A stretch of 64,000 nt of DNA from Clostridium paraputrificum (lineage in GTDB: Bacteria > Bacillota > Clostridia > Clostridiales > Clostridiaceae). Each line of letters opens with the position of its first letter. The stretch's first letter is position 1. Positions 45,257-53,650 of the stretch are shown here, one piece after another. The notes under the pieces were generated by a model. That model did not search any database. It saw only the letters and a program-made list of their open reading frames with translations, and had not been told where the DNA came from. Where the stretch lies: positions 494,501 through 558,500 of the forward strand of contig NZ_UAWH01000014.1 of NCBI RefSeq assembly GCF_900447045.1, in the 5' to 3' direction. A program made the position numbers and the translations under genes.

Positions 45257-45826
45257 ATGGACGATAGAATCATTGATTTTAACGAGCTTAAGAATAGGGC
45301 AAAAGAAAAAGACGAAGATAAGCTTGTAGATAAACTTGAAAATTATATGTACTCTTTATATTATGATATGGCACAAGGTAAAATCACAATGGCTGACTTT
45401 ACTAAAAATATATATAAATACATGGAAGAAAATAATATAACTCAAGAGCAATTCTTTAATATACAAAAGAAGCTTATGGAGAGATATGGTTTTGATTCAT
45501 CAATGATAGATGAACAATTAAAGTCAGCAGGAATAAATGTATCAGAGATTAGTAGTGATTATGAAAAGGTAAGAAAAAATATGAGTTTTAACGAAAAGTA
45601 TAATTCTCAAATAGAAACTAAAGCTATATCAAGATACAGAATAAATAATGATAAAAATAGTGTAACTATAATCTTAGATGAAGAAAAAGTTCTTATTTAT
45701 AGCGAAGGAAAAATAGACTTAGCTGATTTAGAACTTAGTGACTTCCTGTGTTCATATAAGAAATTAAGAGATAATGGAATATTAGAAATTAAACTTTGTG
45801 AAAATACAAAAGACTACCAATATTAA
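45257..45826 (+). CDS. Cytosolic hypothetical protein, 189 aa (DUF3867-like)
   Basis: The acidic protein begins MDDRIIDFNELKNRAKE, is mainly helical up to about residue 110 and has a short beta part afterwards. From memory it fits DUF3867, a clostridial family of unknown function, but I could not check this. It has no membrane segment or catalytic motif. A clear AAAGGAGTG ribosome binding site and flanking terminators mark it as a single-gene unit. Confidence 0.65.
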   Translation: MDDRIIDFNELKNRAKEKDEDKLVDKLENYMYSLYYDMAQGKITMADFTKNIYKYMEENNITQEQFFNIQKKLMERYGFDSSMIDEQLKSAGINVSEISSDYEKVRKNMSFNEKYNSQIETKAISRYRINNDKNSVTIILDEEKVLIYSEGKIDLADLELSDFLCSYKKLRDNGILEIKLCENTKDYQY

Positions 45827-45837
45827 TAAATGATTGA

Positions 45838-45870
45838 AAAGAGAAATTGCAATAGCAACTTCTCTTTTTT
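45838..45870 (+). terminator. Terminator after DUF3867-like gene
   Basis: AAGAGAA-TTGC pairs with GCAA-TTCTCTT and is followed by six T. Confidence 0.75.
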
Positions 45871-45932
45871 AATTTAGTATATTTTTATAAGTGGTAATAT
45901 ATATGTAAATAGTAGAGAGTTATTGGAGGTAT

Positions 45933-46796
45933 ATGATGAAAGTTTTTAAGAATGAAGAAGGAGAAGTTCGCTCTGGATGGAAAATACTTATCTTATTTTT
46001 GGTTGAGTATCTTTTATTATTTATAATGGCAAATATAATAGGTAGTCTGGTAATGATTTCTAGATCTATAAGAGAAAATATATATTTTATACTTATGTTT
46101 TCCCAGGAAATTGTTTTGATTCTTACCCCGATATTGTCATGGAAGGTTTTATTTAAGAAGGATTTATCTCTTATTGGGTTGAAGGTTTTAAACAAAAAAG
46201 AAGTAAAAAATCTAATACTAGGCTTAGTTATGGGGATAATAGCTATTACATTAGCTTTTATTCTGATATTAATTAGTAAAAGTGGAGTTTTAGTAAACAG
46301 CTTATTAGAACCTAGATTTTCACTAAGTTTAGTTCTTTATTTAATCTTATTTATATTTGTTGGTTTTGCTGAAGAATTGCTTTCAAGAGGATATATAATT
46401 GGGGCAATGGAAGTAAGCAATAATAATAAGTGGTTTGCCATAATGGTTTCAGCAGTTATATTTTCATTAATGCATTATGGTAATAATGGATTTTCACTTA
46501 TTCCTTTTTTAAATATATTTTTAGTAGGAATTTTATTTGGAGTTATGTATGTTAAAACAAAGAGTATTTGGCTTAGCACAGGATTTCATATAACTTGGAA
46601 CTTCTTTCAAGGGTGCATATATGGAATGCCTGTAAGTGGTATAACTACACCTAAGCTTTATGAAATGACTTTTGTAGGTAATTCTATTTTAAATGGAAGG
46701 ACTTTTGGACCAGAAGGTGGACTAATTGTTACAATGGTTATAATTTTAATGTTAGTATCACTAGTATTTCTTATAAAAAATAAAAAAATACACTAA
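45933..46796 (+). CDS. CPBP family intramembrane metalloprotease
   Basis: The 287-aa membrane protein has seven to eight segments and the three Abi/CPBP motifs: EELLSRGYI with the catalytic Glu pair, FSLMHYGNNG with the His, and FHITWNFFQG. Members cleave inside the membrane and include CAAX proteases and bacteriocin self-immunity proteins. No bacteriocin gene lies nearby. The start follows GGAGGT; ATG codons at 45933 and 45936 are both possible. Confidence 0.9.
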   Translation: MMKVFKNEEGEVRSGWKILILFLVEYLLLFIMANIIGSLVMISRSIRENIYFILMFSQEIVLILTPILSWKVLFKKDLSLIGLKVLNKKEVKNLILGLVMGIIAITLAFILILISKSGVLVNSLLEPRFSLSLVLYLILFIFVGFAEELLSRGYIIGAMEVSNNNKWFAIMVSAVIFSLMHYGNNGFSLIPFLNIFLVGILFGVMYVKTKSIWLSTGFHITWNFFQGCIYGMPVSGITTPKLYEMTFVGNSILNGRTFGPEGGLIVTMVIILMLVSLVFLIKNKKIH

Positions 46797-46879
46797 AATA
46801 TATGGATTTTCCAGTTTATTTTATAGAAAAATCATTTATAATATAAAAAGCAAGTAAGATAAGATTATTGGAGGAACAT

Positions 46880-48448
46880 ATGAGTATTTTAACAGTTAAG
46901 AATATGAATCATGGCTTTGGTGACAGGGCAATTTTTGAAGATGTTTCATTTAGATTATTAAAAGGTGAACACGTTGGATTTGTTGGAGCTAATGGTGAAG
47001 GTAAATCTACATTTATGAATATAATAACAAATAAATTAATGCCAGATGAGGGACAAGTGATCTGGTCAAATAATGTTAGAGTTGGATACATGGACCAACA
47101 TGCAGCTTTAGTAAAAGGACAGTCTATAAGAGATGCGTTAAGAGATGCTTTTAAATATCTTTTCGATTTAGAAGAAGAAATGAATACTCTATATGGAAAG
47201 ATGGGGGATTGTACACCAGAAGAGCTTGAGAAGATGCTTGAAAGAACAGCTGTAATCCAAGATTTATTAGATAATAATGGGTTCTATGTTATTGATGCAA
47301 AGGTTGAAGAAGTAGCAAAGGGGCTTGGACTTTTAGACTTAGGATTAGATAGAGATGTAGATGATTTATCAGGTGGACAAAGAACTAAGATTCTTTTAGG
47401 AAAGTTATTATTACAAAATCCAGATATTCTTTTACTTGATGAGCCTACTAACTACCTAGATGAAGAACATATTATATGGTTAAAGAGATACTTACAAAAT
47501 TATGAAAATGCATTCATATTAATATCACATGATATTCCTTTCTTAAATGAAGTAGTTAATTTAATTTATCATGTTGAAGAAAGAAAGCTAACTAGATACG
47601 TTGGTGACTATTATGAATTTAAGAGAATATATGAAGAAAATAAGAAGAGATTAGAACAAGCCTATGAAAAGCAACAAAAGGAAATTGCAAGACTTGAAGA
47701 CTTCGTTGCTAGAAATAAGGCTAACGTTGCTACATCTAACATGGCTAAATCAAGACAAAAGAAGCTTGATAAAATGGAAAGAATTGAGCTTTCAAAGGAT
47801 AAGCCAAAGCCTGAATTTAACTTTAAGCCATCTAGAACTTCAGGAAAGGTTATATTTGAAACTAAGGATTTAGTAATAGGTTATGATAAGCCATTAACTA
47901 AGCCATTAAATCTTTATATGGAAAGAGGACAAAAGATAGCTTTAGTTGGGGCTAATGGTCTTGGAAAATCTACTTTACTTAAGAGTCTTTTAGGATTGAT
48001 AAATCCATTAAGTGGGGAAGTAGAAAGAGGAGATTATCAAGAAATAGGATATTTTGAACAAGAAGATAGAAGTGGAAACACTAATACTTGTATTGAAGAA
48101 GTATGGTCAGAGTTCCCTTCATTTACTCAATATGAAATAAGAGCTGCCTTAGCTAAGTGTGGATTAACTACAAAGCAATTAGAATCTAAGATTATGGTTC
48201 TTTCAGGGGGAGAAGCTGCTAAGGTTAGATTATGTAAAATTATAAATAAAGAAACTAATATATTAATCCTTGACGAGCCTACTAACCACTTAGACCAAGA
48301 TGCTAAGGATGAATTAGCTAGAGCTTTAAAGGAATATAAGGGATCAATTTTACTTGTATCTCACGAACCAGAATTCTATAGAGAAGTTGCTACTGAAATT
48401 TGGAATTGTGAAGAGTGGACATTGAAAATATGTGGTTCTACAAAATAA
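46880..48448 (+). CDS. ABC-F family ATPase
   Basis: The ATG at 46880 follows TTGGAGGA. The 522-aa protein has two ABC domains without membrane segments: GANGEGKST, LSGGQRTKILLGK and LLLDEPTNYLD in the first, and GANGLGKST, LSGGEAAKVRLCK and LILDEPTNHLD in the second. A charged linker with KKRLEQAYEKQQKEI sits between them. This matches the YbiT/YkpA group of translation factors, which act on the ribosome E site, more than the known resistance ABC-Fs. A weak hairpin follows. Confidence 0.92.
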   Translation: MSILTVKNMNHGFGDRAIFEDVSFRLLKGEHVGFVGANGEGKSTFMNIITNKLMPDEGQVIWSNNVRVGYMDQHAALVKGQSIRDALRDAFKYLFDLEEEMNTLYGKMGDCTPEELEKMLERTAVIQDLLDNNGFYVIDAKVEEVAKGLGLLDLGLDRDVDDLSGGQRTKILLGKLLLQNPDILLLDEPTNYLDEEHIIWLKRYLQNYENAFILISHDIPFLNEVVNLIYHVEERKLTRYVGDYYEFKRIYEENKKRLEQAYEKQQKEIARLEDFVARNKANVATSNMAKSRQKKLDKMERIELSKDKPKPEFNFKPSRTSGKVIFETKDLVIGYDKPLTKPLNLYMERGQKIALVGANGLGKSTLLKSLLGLINPLSGEVERGDYQEIGYFEQEDRSGNTNTCIEEVWSEFPSFTQYEIRAALAKCGLTTKQLESKIMVLSGGEAAKVRLCKIINKETNILILDEPTNHLDQDAKDELARALKEYKGSILLVSHEPEFYREVATEIWNCEEWTLKICGSTK

Positions 48449-48464
48449 TAAAAAGTTGATAAAC

Positions 48465-48497
48465 ACTGAGGGTATCTATTATCTAGAGACCTTCAGT
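48465..48497 (+). terminator. Weak terminator-like hairpin after ABC-F gene
   Basis: ACTGAGGGT pairs with ACCTTCAGT (one G-T pair) around a 15-nt loop. No clear T-run follows, so function is uncertain. Confidence 0.35.
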
Positions 48498-48582
48498 ATT
48501 GCATATGGATTACTTGTGAATATCCATAAGTAAGTATATATGTGATAAAAAATTTTAAACAAGCCAGTGAGATTATTGATTT

Positions 48583-48613
48583 AAAAAGGGTAAATTGATT
48601 TTTATCCTTTTTT
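48583..48613 (-). terminator. Terminator of the parA-like gene
   Basis: AAAAAGGGTAAA pairs with TTTATCCTTTTT (one G-T pair). Both ends are A/T runs, so it works in either direction. It lies about 40 bp after the parA-like stop. Confidence 0.7.
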
Positions 48614-48654
48614 CAATCAATAGTAGAATATTTTAAATTATAGTTTAATTTAGA

Positions 48655-49467
48655 CTATAATATGTCCTTAAAAAATAATTCATGAACTAACTTTTCATAA
48701 GCTTTGTATCCGATACAATTTTTGTTATATATGTTTATGGGCATATTATTAATAGTAGCTTCTTTTAATGTAACATTAAGAGGTATTATAGTATCTAGTA
48801 GCATATCAGCCATAAATCTATTTTCTTCATTGTTTTTAATATAATCTATAAAATCCCTATCTAAAGCTAATCTTTTATCGTGCATAGTAACAACTAAACC
48901 AGCAATATTATTTTCAATTCCAAGTTTTTTACGTAAGTCATCCCAAATGGTATAAAATGAATAAATAGCGTTTAAGTCAGATGTATCTGCAGTAGCGAGT
49001 ATGAGTATTTTATCGGAAATAACAAAAGCATTTTGATTTAAATAGTACATGGTTGAAGAATTAGTATCAATTAAAATATAATCATATTCGTCAAATTCTG
49101 ATTTATTATGTAGCATGAAGTATTGTAACTTTAGTTCTCTTAATGGAACATAACACATTAAGAATTCTGTTCTTTGTAAGAGAGCGGTGGCTGGTAATAA
49201 ATCAATAGAAGGTAAAGCAGGAATAGGAGATCTAATAATTATCTCTTTAAAATTAATTGACGAACTTTTACTAAATATTAAATCAATTCCTCGTAAATTT
49301 GGATTAGTTCTATCTACACCAAAGTTACTTGTTAAATTTCCTTGAATAGATAAATCAATACATAACACTTTGTAGTTAAATTCAGCTAATATAGCGGCTA
49401 AATTAAAAGTAGTCATTGTTTTTCCAACGCCACCTTTAAGGGTTCCTATTGATATTATCTTAGGCAT
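48655..49467 (-). CDS. Orphan ParA/Soj-type ATPase
   Basis: The 270-aa protein has the deviant Walker A KGGVGKTMTTFNLA at about residues 11-24, Walker A' CIDLSIQGNLTSNFG and Walker B YDYILIDTN. In typical ParA the second motif is D-x-D-P-Q-G-N; here it is DLSIQGN. No parB, parS or replication gene is near, so it is not an evident plasmid module. Such orphans can be remnants of plasmids or integrated elements, or can position other cargo. It borders the accessory segment on its left side. Confidence 0.85.
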   Translation of the reverse strand: MPKIISIGTLKGGVGKTMTTFNLAAILAEFNYKVLCIDLSIQGNLTSNFGVDRTNPNLRGIDLIFSKSSSINFKEIIIRSPIPALPSIDLLPATALLQRTEFLMCYVPLRELKLQYFMLHNKSEFDEYDYILIDTNSSTMYYLNQNAFVISDKILILATADTSDLNAIYSFYTIWDDLRKKLGIENNIAGLVVTMHDKRLALDRDFIDYIKNNEENRFMADMLLDTIIPLNVTLKEATINNMPINIYNKNCIGYKAYEKLVHELFFKDIL

Positions 49468-49991
49468 TTTAATAACACTCCTTATATTGTTTATTAAATT
49501 TGTTGTAATTTATTTAATTTTTTTTATTATATCCAGTTTAAGTTACTATTATAATTTAGTATAGAATTAATTTTTAAATATAGTGCATTACATATCTATA
49601 CTAATAATATGTGGTTCCACACAAAATAGATAAACAGCAAAAATGACTTAAAAATAATATACTAAGCCATATTTATTTAAAAATAAATATTATTGTATCA
49701 AAAACGATGGATATTGATGCATTTAAACATTAGGAATCTTAGTGTTGCTACTGGCTTTGATTTTTTTAAGAATATCTTTTAAGAAGTTTTTGTAAATTTA
49801 ATCATCTACTTTAATTGTTCCTATTTTAATTTGCGGTTTATATTTTCTCCAATAAATAACTACTTATATAGAACATTAGTTGTTGTTAAATATAAATATA
49901 TAAGACGTTATAGAACAAAAAGAAAAATTAGGATAAATCTTACATTTTTATAAAGATGAAATTTGTACTATTTAAAAATAAAGATAAAAAA
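49468..49991. other. AT-rich gene-free stretch between parA-like and Ltp-like genes
   Basis: About 520 bp without a convincing gene. It holds the divergent promoter of the parA-like gene (TATAAT read on the minus strand at about 49526-49531) and small palindromes such as TGTGGTTCCACA (49610-49621). Near 49800-49850 a minus-strand frame reads WRKYKPQIKIGTIKVDD before a stop, which may be a degraded coding remnant, but I cannot assign it. Confidence 0.5.
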
Positions 49992-50020
49992 TTGAATAAT
50001 GTGTTAAAATATGATAAAAT
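49992..50020 (+). promoter_or_regulatory. Promoter of the Ltp-like gene
   Basis: TTGAAT at 49992-49997 and TAAAAT at 50015-50020 are exactly 17 bp apart, 43 bp before the ATG. Confidence 0.65.
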
Positions 50021-50063
50021 GTATTTTGCTGTAACAAAATAGAAAATATAGGGGGATAATATT

Positions 50064-50792
50064 ATGGCGAAAATGAAAAAGTGTAAAACATGTAATGCTG
50101 AAATTGCTTCATCTGCTAAAAGTTGTCCAAGTTGTGGAGCTAAAAACAAGAAACCAATATATAAAAGAGGGTGGTTCATAGTAATAGCGTTCTTTATAGT
50201 TATTGGAACAATTGGAGGAATGGGTGATGATAAGTCTGATTCGGCAGACGATCAAACAGCTGCGCAAGATCAGGAAATCACACAAAATTCAGATGTAGAA
50301 CAAAATGTTCCAACACAGGACAAAGCAGAGGATAATGTGCCGACGGAATATAAGACTGCATTAAAGAAAGCAAAAATATATAGTGATACTATGAGTATGT
50401 CTAAAGCCGGGTTATATGACCAGTTAACATCAGAATATGGAGAAAAGTATACAGCGGAAGCAGCTCAATATGCTATAGATAATGTACAAGCAGACTGGAA
50501 GAAAAATGCATTAAAGAAAGCAAAAACATATAGTAGTACTATGAATATGTCTAAAGCTGGGGTATATGATCAGTTAATATCAGAGTATGGAGAGAAATTT
50601 ACAAAAGAAGAAGCAAAATACGCTATAGATAATGTAGAAGCAGATTGGAAGAAAAATGCATTAGAGAAAGCAAAAACATATCAAGAAAGTATGGCAATGT
50701 CTCCAAGTGCAATCTATGATCAATTAATATCAGAATATGGAGAGAAGTTTACAGCGGAAGAAGCAAAATATGCTATAGATAATCTACAGTAA
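50064..50792 (+). CDS. Zinc-ribbon membrane protein with three Ltp-type repeats (candidate superinfection exclusion)
   Basis: The 242-aa protein has an N-terminal zinc ribbon (CKTCNAE, CPSCGAK; residues 7-28) and one membrane segment at about 36-55. An acidic, Gln-rich linker follows, then three near-identical repeats of 50 residues from about residue 99. Each repeat has ALKKAKTY, MSKAGVYDQL and SEYGEKFT-EEAKYAIDN. The repeat matches the Ltp/host cell surface-exposed lipoprotein domain, which in Streptococcus phage TP-J34 blocks DNA injection by other phages. Here a zinc ribbon and membrane anchor replace the lipobox. A phage-exclusion role is inference from the domain and from the AbiH-like remnant next door. 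Confidence 0.8.
   Translation: MAKMKKCKTCNAEIASSAKSCPSCGAKNKKPIYKRGWFIVIAFFIVIGTIGGMGDDKSDSADDQTAAQDQEITQNSDVEQNVPTQDKAEDNVPTEYKTALKKAKIYSDTMSMSKAGLYDQLTSEYGEKYTAEAAQYAIDNVQADWKKNALKKAKTYSSTMNMSKAGVYDQLISEYGEKFTKEEAKYAIDNVEADWKKNALEKAKTYQESMAMSPSAIYDQLISEYGEKFTAEEAKYAIDNLQ
50358..50791 (+). repeat. Three tandem 150-bp coding repeats
   Basis: The units start at 50358, 50508 and 50658 (GCATTAAAGAAAGCAAA and close variants). The period is exactly 150 bp; the last unit is shorter at its end. They encode the three Ltp-type domains. High DNA identity suggests recent duplication or gene conversion. Confidence 0.85.
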
Positions 50793-50826
50793 TATATTAT
50801 ATTTGTAAATTTAATTCTTATGAATC

Positions 50827-50867
50827 AAAGGCTAGAAGTACCAAGGTGTATTTCAGCCTTTTTTATT
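50827..50867 (+). terminator. Terminator after Ltp-like gene
   Basis: AAAGGCT-GAA pairs with TT-CAGCCTTT and is followed by six T. Confidence 0.7.
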
Positions 50868-50911
50868 AAGTAAAATTGGGATAATAACAGATAAAATAGT
50901 AGGGATGTACG

Positions 50912-51064
50912 ATGAGAGAATTATTTGTTGCCGGAAATGGTTTTGATATTGCTTATAAACTGATGATTAAATATTCTAATTTTCAATATTATTTAAATGA
51001 AAATTATCTTTCTTATTTCATAGGTCAGTCCATATTTACGAGTAATATCTACCATAGCATATAA
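50912..51064 (+). pseudogene. AbiH-like N-terminal fragment, 50 aa
   Basis: An ATG after GTAGGGATG-type sequence opens a 50-codon frame beginning MRELFVAGNGFDIAYKL, followed by YSNFQYYLNEN. This matches the N-terminus of AbiH-type phage abortive infection proteins (LxxxGNGFDLAHGL...Y-x-x-F-x-x-YL), which are normally several hundred residues long. Nothing of the remainder is visible in any frame downstream. It is a truncated defence gene next to the Ltp-like gene. As a short peptide it is unlikely to work. Confidence 0.6.
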
Positions 51065-51156
51065 GCTAGGAAGTGCAAAATAATTTTAATTTTAATTTTT
51101 TGGAGAAAAGTTAGTTGTGGTATAATTTTAAATTATATGTTTAGAGATGATAGTGT

Positions 51157-51315
51157 ATGATAGAATGCGAGTTGTGTGGAGAGAGCTTCAACGAAGAAGA
51201 GATGAGAGAATGTCCAGAATGTTTAAAAGTAATGTGTGAAGAATGTTATGAAAGACATATGTCTGTTTGTTTTTATGTATCCCAAGAGGGGTATATGGAT
51301 ACCTATGATGAGTAG
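51157..51315 (+). CDS. 52-aa zinc-finger miniprotein
   Basis: The frame begins MIECELCGESFNEEEMR and ends at TAG. It has eight potential metal ligands in a regular order: Cys4, Cys7, Cys19, Cys22, Cys27, Cys30, His34 and Cys38. Spacing CxxC-x11-CxxC-x4-CxxC-x3-H-x3-C looks like a two-zinc treble-clef or cross-brace finger that fills the whole protein. A TATAAT box lies at 51121-51126. The ribosome binding site (AGAGATGATAG) is weak. I do not know the family. Confidence 0.55.
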   Translation: MIECELCGESFNEEEMRECPECLKVMCEECYERHMSVCFYVSQEGYMDTYDE

Positions 51316-51377
51316 AGTATACTTCTTGAAATTATGAAACAGGATATTAAAAATAGGTTAATGTTGCAAATATTTAA

Positions 51378-51406
51378 TTGACAAGGGTTCAGTATTAATA
51401 TATTAT
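51378..51406 (+). promoter_or_regulatory. Near-consensus promoter of the structured leader
   Basis: TTGACA at 51378-51383 and TATTAT at 51401-51406 are exactly 17 bp apart. Transcription would start near 51413. Confidence 0.8.
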
Positions 51407-51412
51407 TAAAAT

Positions 51413-51648
51413 AAGTATTGATTATATAGGAGTTTATTAACATGATAGGTAGCATAAATGTAAGTGACAGTTTAAAATTAAATATCTATTTTGAGTTTAG
51501 CTATTTTAGTTAGGTCTGTATTTATGATAAAAATAATCATCATAGGTACAGACCATTGGTTTTGTATCTATGATGGCTAAGTTTAATATATTATGTAAGT
51601 AAACTTGTTATTTTAGCCACGTAGATTAAGTCTATGTGGCTTTTTTAA
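51413..51648 (+). promoter_or_regulatory. Structured leader with alternative hairpins upstream of intron and brnQ
   Basis: Three hairpins follow the promoter. First, GGTCTGTA (51513-51520) pairs with TACAGACC (51547-51554), with inner TATGAT/ATCATA. Second, GGCTAAGTTTA (51575-51585) pairs with TAAACTT (51600-51606) and TTAGCC (51613-51618). Third is a strong terminator, GCCACGTAGA (51616-51625) with TCTATGTGGC (51631-51640) and six T. The second and third hairpins share GCC at 51616-51618, so the second can act as an antiterminator. I see no T-box motif or known riboswitch core. The next gene beyond the intron is brnQ. Confidence 0.6.
51442..51513 (+). CDS. Possible 23-aa leader peptide
   Basis: The ATG at 51442 lies after AGGAG (51428-51432) and opens a 23-codon frame, MIGSINVSDSLKLNIYFEF..., ending in TAG at the foot of the first leader hairpin. 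Six of the 23 residues are Ile, Leu or Val. It may be a leader peptide for attenuation of the branched-chain amino acid carrier gene, or a chance frame. The good ribosome binding site is the main support. Confidence 0.4.
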   Translation: MIGSINVSDSLKLNIYFEFSYFS

Positions 51649-53568
51649 GTGCGCCCAGCATGGGCGTACACTAATCGGTGAAAGTCCGTAACGGGGGCTG
51701 ATAGTGCCAACCGTATAGCTTAAGACAAGGGTGTCTATCGTGAGGTAGAATCTGAAGGAAGTCGGCGGCAAACCTTTGGTCTGAGGAACACGAATCACAT
51801 GAGGCTTAATTTAGTGGGTAAGCTTGCTTAACAAAGCAAAGCCCAATAACTATCCGAAAACTGATTAAGTAGATGTGGCAGATAGATGAAGGGAAAGTGT
51901 ACGTTCTTACCTGGGGAGGTCTGATAATACATCAATAAGTAGATGAAATTTCGAAATTGATAACCTATATAGTGATATATAGCTGAATTATCAGAAGTCA
52001 GCAGACGTCATAGTACTTTCGCTAATCGCGATAGCGAAGGGAAGGACTGAACATTAGAAGGTTTACAACTTTGATAAATCTAAGAATTATGAAGAAAGCA
52101 GAAATTCCCATAAGGAATCTGACTGTGGAGGTAGAAATGGAAGTTCGAGATAAACAGAAGGTGCAGAGTAAAATCGTAGATTTATTAAATAGAGAAAGCG
52201 TAAACGATGAGTTATTTGATACTAGTAGGTTACTTGAAGATGTGCTTGAAAGAAATAATATGCTTGAAGCAATGTATAGAGTAATTAGAAATAAAGGTAG
52301 CTATGGAATTGATGGCATGAAAACCGATGAACTTCGAGAGCATGTCAAAAAGACTTGGGCTACAGTTAAAACTAAACTGCTAGGGGAAAATATAATCCAT
52401 CTCCAGTAAGGAGAGTAGAAATTCCAAAGCCTGATGGAGGAGTAAGATCACTTGGAATACCAACAGTACAGGATAGAATGATTCAACAAGCCATTGCACA
52501 AGTACTTAGTAAATTATACGAGCCTACTTTCTCTGAAAGTAGTTTCGGATTCAGACCTAATAGAGGTGCAAAGAATGCTATTAAACAATCAGAAACATAT
52601 ATAAATCAAGGATATAAGTGGGTTATCGATATGGACTTAGAAAAATTCTTTGATAAAGTGAACCATAACATACTAATGGGGAAACTTGAAAAGAAAATTA
52701 AAGATAAAAGACTTCTGAAACTTATAAGAAAATATCTAGAAAGTGGAGTTCTTATAAATGGAATTAAAGTATCAAGTGAAGAAGGAACGCCACAAGGTGG
52801 GCCACTTAGCCCATTGTTAGCAAATATAATGCTAGACGATGTTGATAAGGAACTTGAGAAAAGAGGGCATAAGTTTTGTAGATATGCTGATGATTGCAAC
52901 ATATATGTCAAGAGTAAAAGAGCGGGTTTGAGGGTAATGGATTCTATAACAAGAATTATTGAAAATGAACTTAAATTAAAAGTAAATAAAGATAAGAGTG
53001 CAGTTGATATTGTAAGTAAAAGAAAGTTTTTAGGATTTTAATTTTATTTCGTTAAAGGCGTAGCCAAAATAAGAATACATGAGAAATCAATTAAAAGATT
53101 TAAAGAGAAGGTAAAGTCCATAACTAATAGAAACAGAGGAATATCTATGGATTTAAGATTACTTAAACTAAATGATTCTATTAAAGGATGGATTAATTAT
53201 TTTGGAATAGCTAACGCTAAGCGGAAGCTGTTGGAACTAGATAAATGGATTAGAAGGAGACTACGTGCTTGCATATGGAAGCAATGGAAGAAGATTAGAA
53301 CTAGATATAGAAATTTAGTGAAATTAGGAATCGATAATTGGAAGGCATGGGAATATGCCAATACAAGAAAAGGCCACTGGAAAATCTCCGGTAGCCCAAT
53401 TCTAAGTAAATCACTTCATAATAAATATCTAGAATCAATAGGATTCGTTAGTCTTACACAAACATATCAAATGAAACATTAAATTCTAGTGAACCGCCGT
53501 ATACCGAACGGTACGTACGGTGGTGTGAGAGGACGCTAAATAAAATAATTATTTAGCTCCTACTCGAT
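51649..53568 (+). mobile_element. Group II intron, class C-like, with decayed reverse transcriptase
   Basis: The 5' end GTGCGCCCAGCATGGGCG is a group II intron start. Domain V is seen at about 53491-53530 (GAACCGCCGTATACCGAAC, then GGTACGTACGGTGG) and domain VI ends with CTCCTACTCGAT. The intron begins 2 bp after the T-run of an intrinsic terminator, the target type known for class C introns. The encoded protein also lacks an endonuclease domain, as in class C. The ribozyme parts look intact, so splicing with help from another maturase is possible. It separates the leader at 51413 from brnQ. Confidence 0.88.
52137..53482 (+). pseudogene. Group II intron reverse transcriptase/maturase, broken
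   Basis: The ATG at 52137 follows GGAGGT. The first part runs to about 52385 and then shifts by one base near GCTAGGGGAAAATATA. The next frame goes on with KYNPSPVRRVEIPKPDGGVR, the RT core IDMDLEKFFDKVNH, TPQGGPLSPLL and catalytic CRYADD. A TAA at 53039-53041 interrupts it just after KRKFLGF, and the same frame continues through the maturase domain to ANTRKGHWKISGSPILSKSL and the stop at 53482. With one frameshift and one nonsense codon, no active protein is expected. Read through, the length would be about 448 aa. Confidence 0.85.
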
Positions 53569-53650
53569 CGTCTAGGAAAATATGAAAATTTTAAGTAACA
53601 AAATCTTATGGATACAGAGATTGAGTGTGAAAAAGAAAAGGGGTAACATT

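Noticed and set aside
49800-49860. Minus-strand peptide WRKYKPQIKIGTIKVDD as a remnant gene
   Set aside because: It is too short to assign and stops follow on both sides; kept only as a note in the gene-free stretch.
51413-51648. T-box riboswitch upstream of brnQ
   Set aside because: The conserved T-box sequence (AGGGTGGNACCGCG type) is absent and the hairpins do not follow the stem I to antiterminator order.
51613-51798. 61-aa minus-strand reading frame
   Set aside because: It lies within the terminator and domain I of the group II intron and is explained by RNA structure; it has no ribosome binding site.
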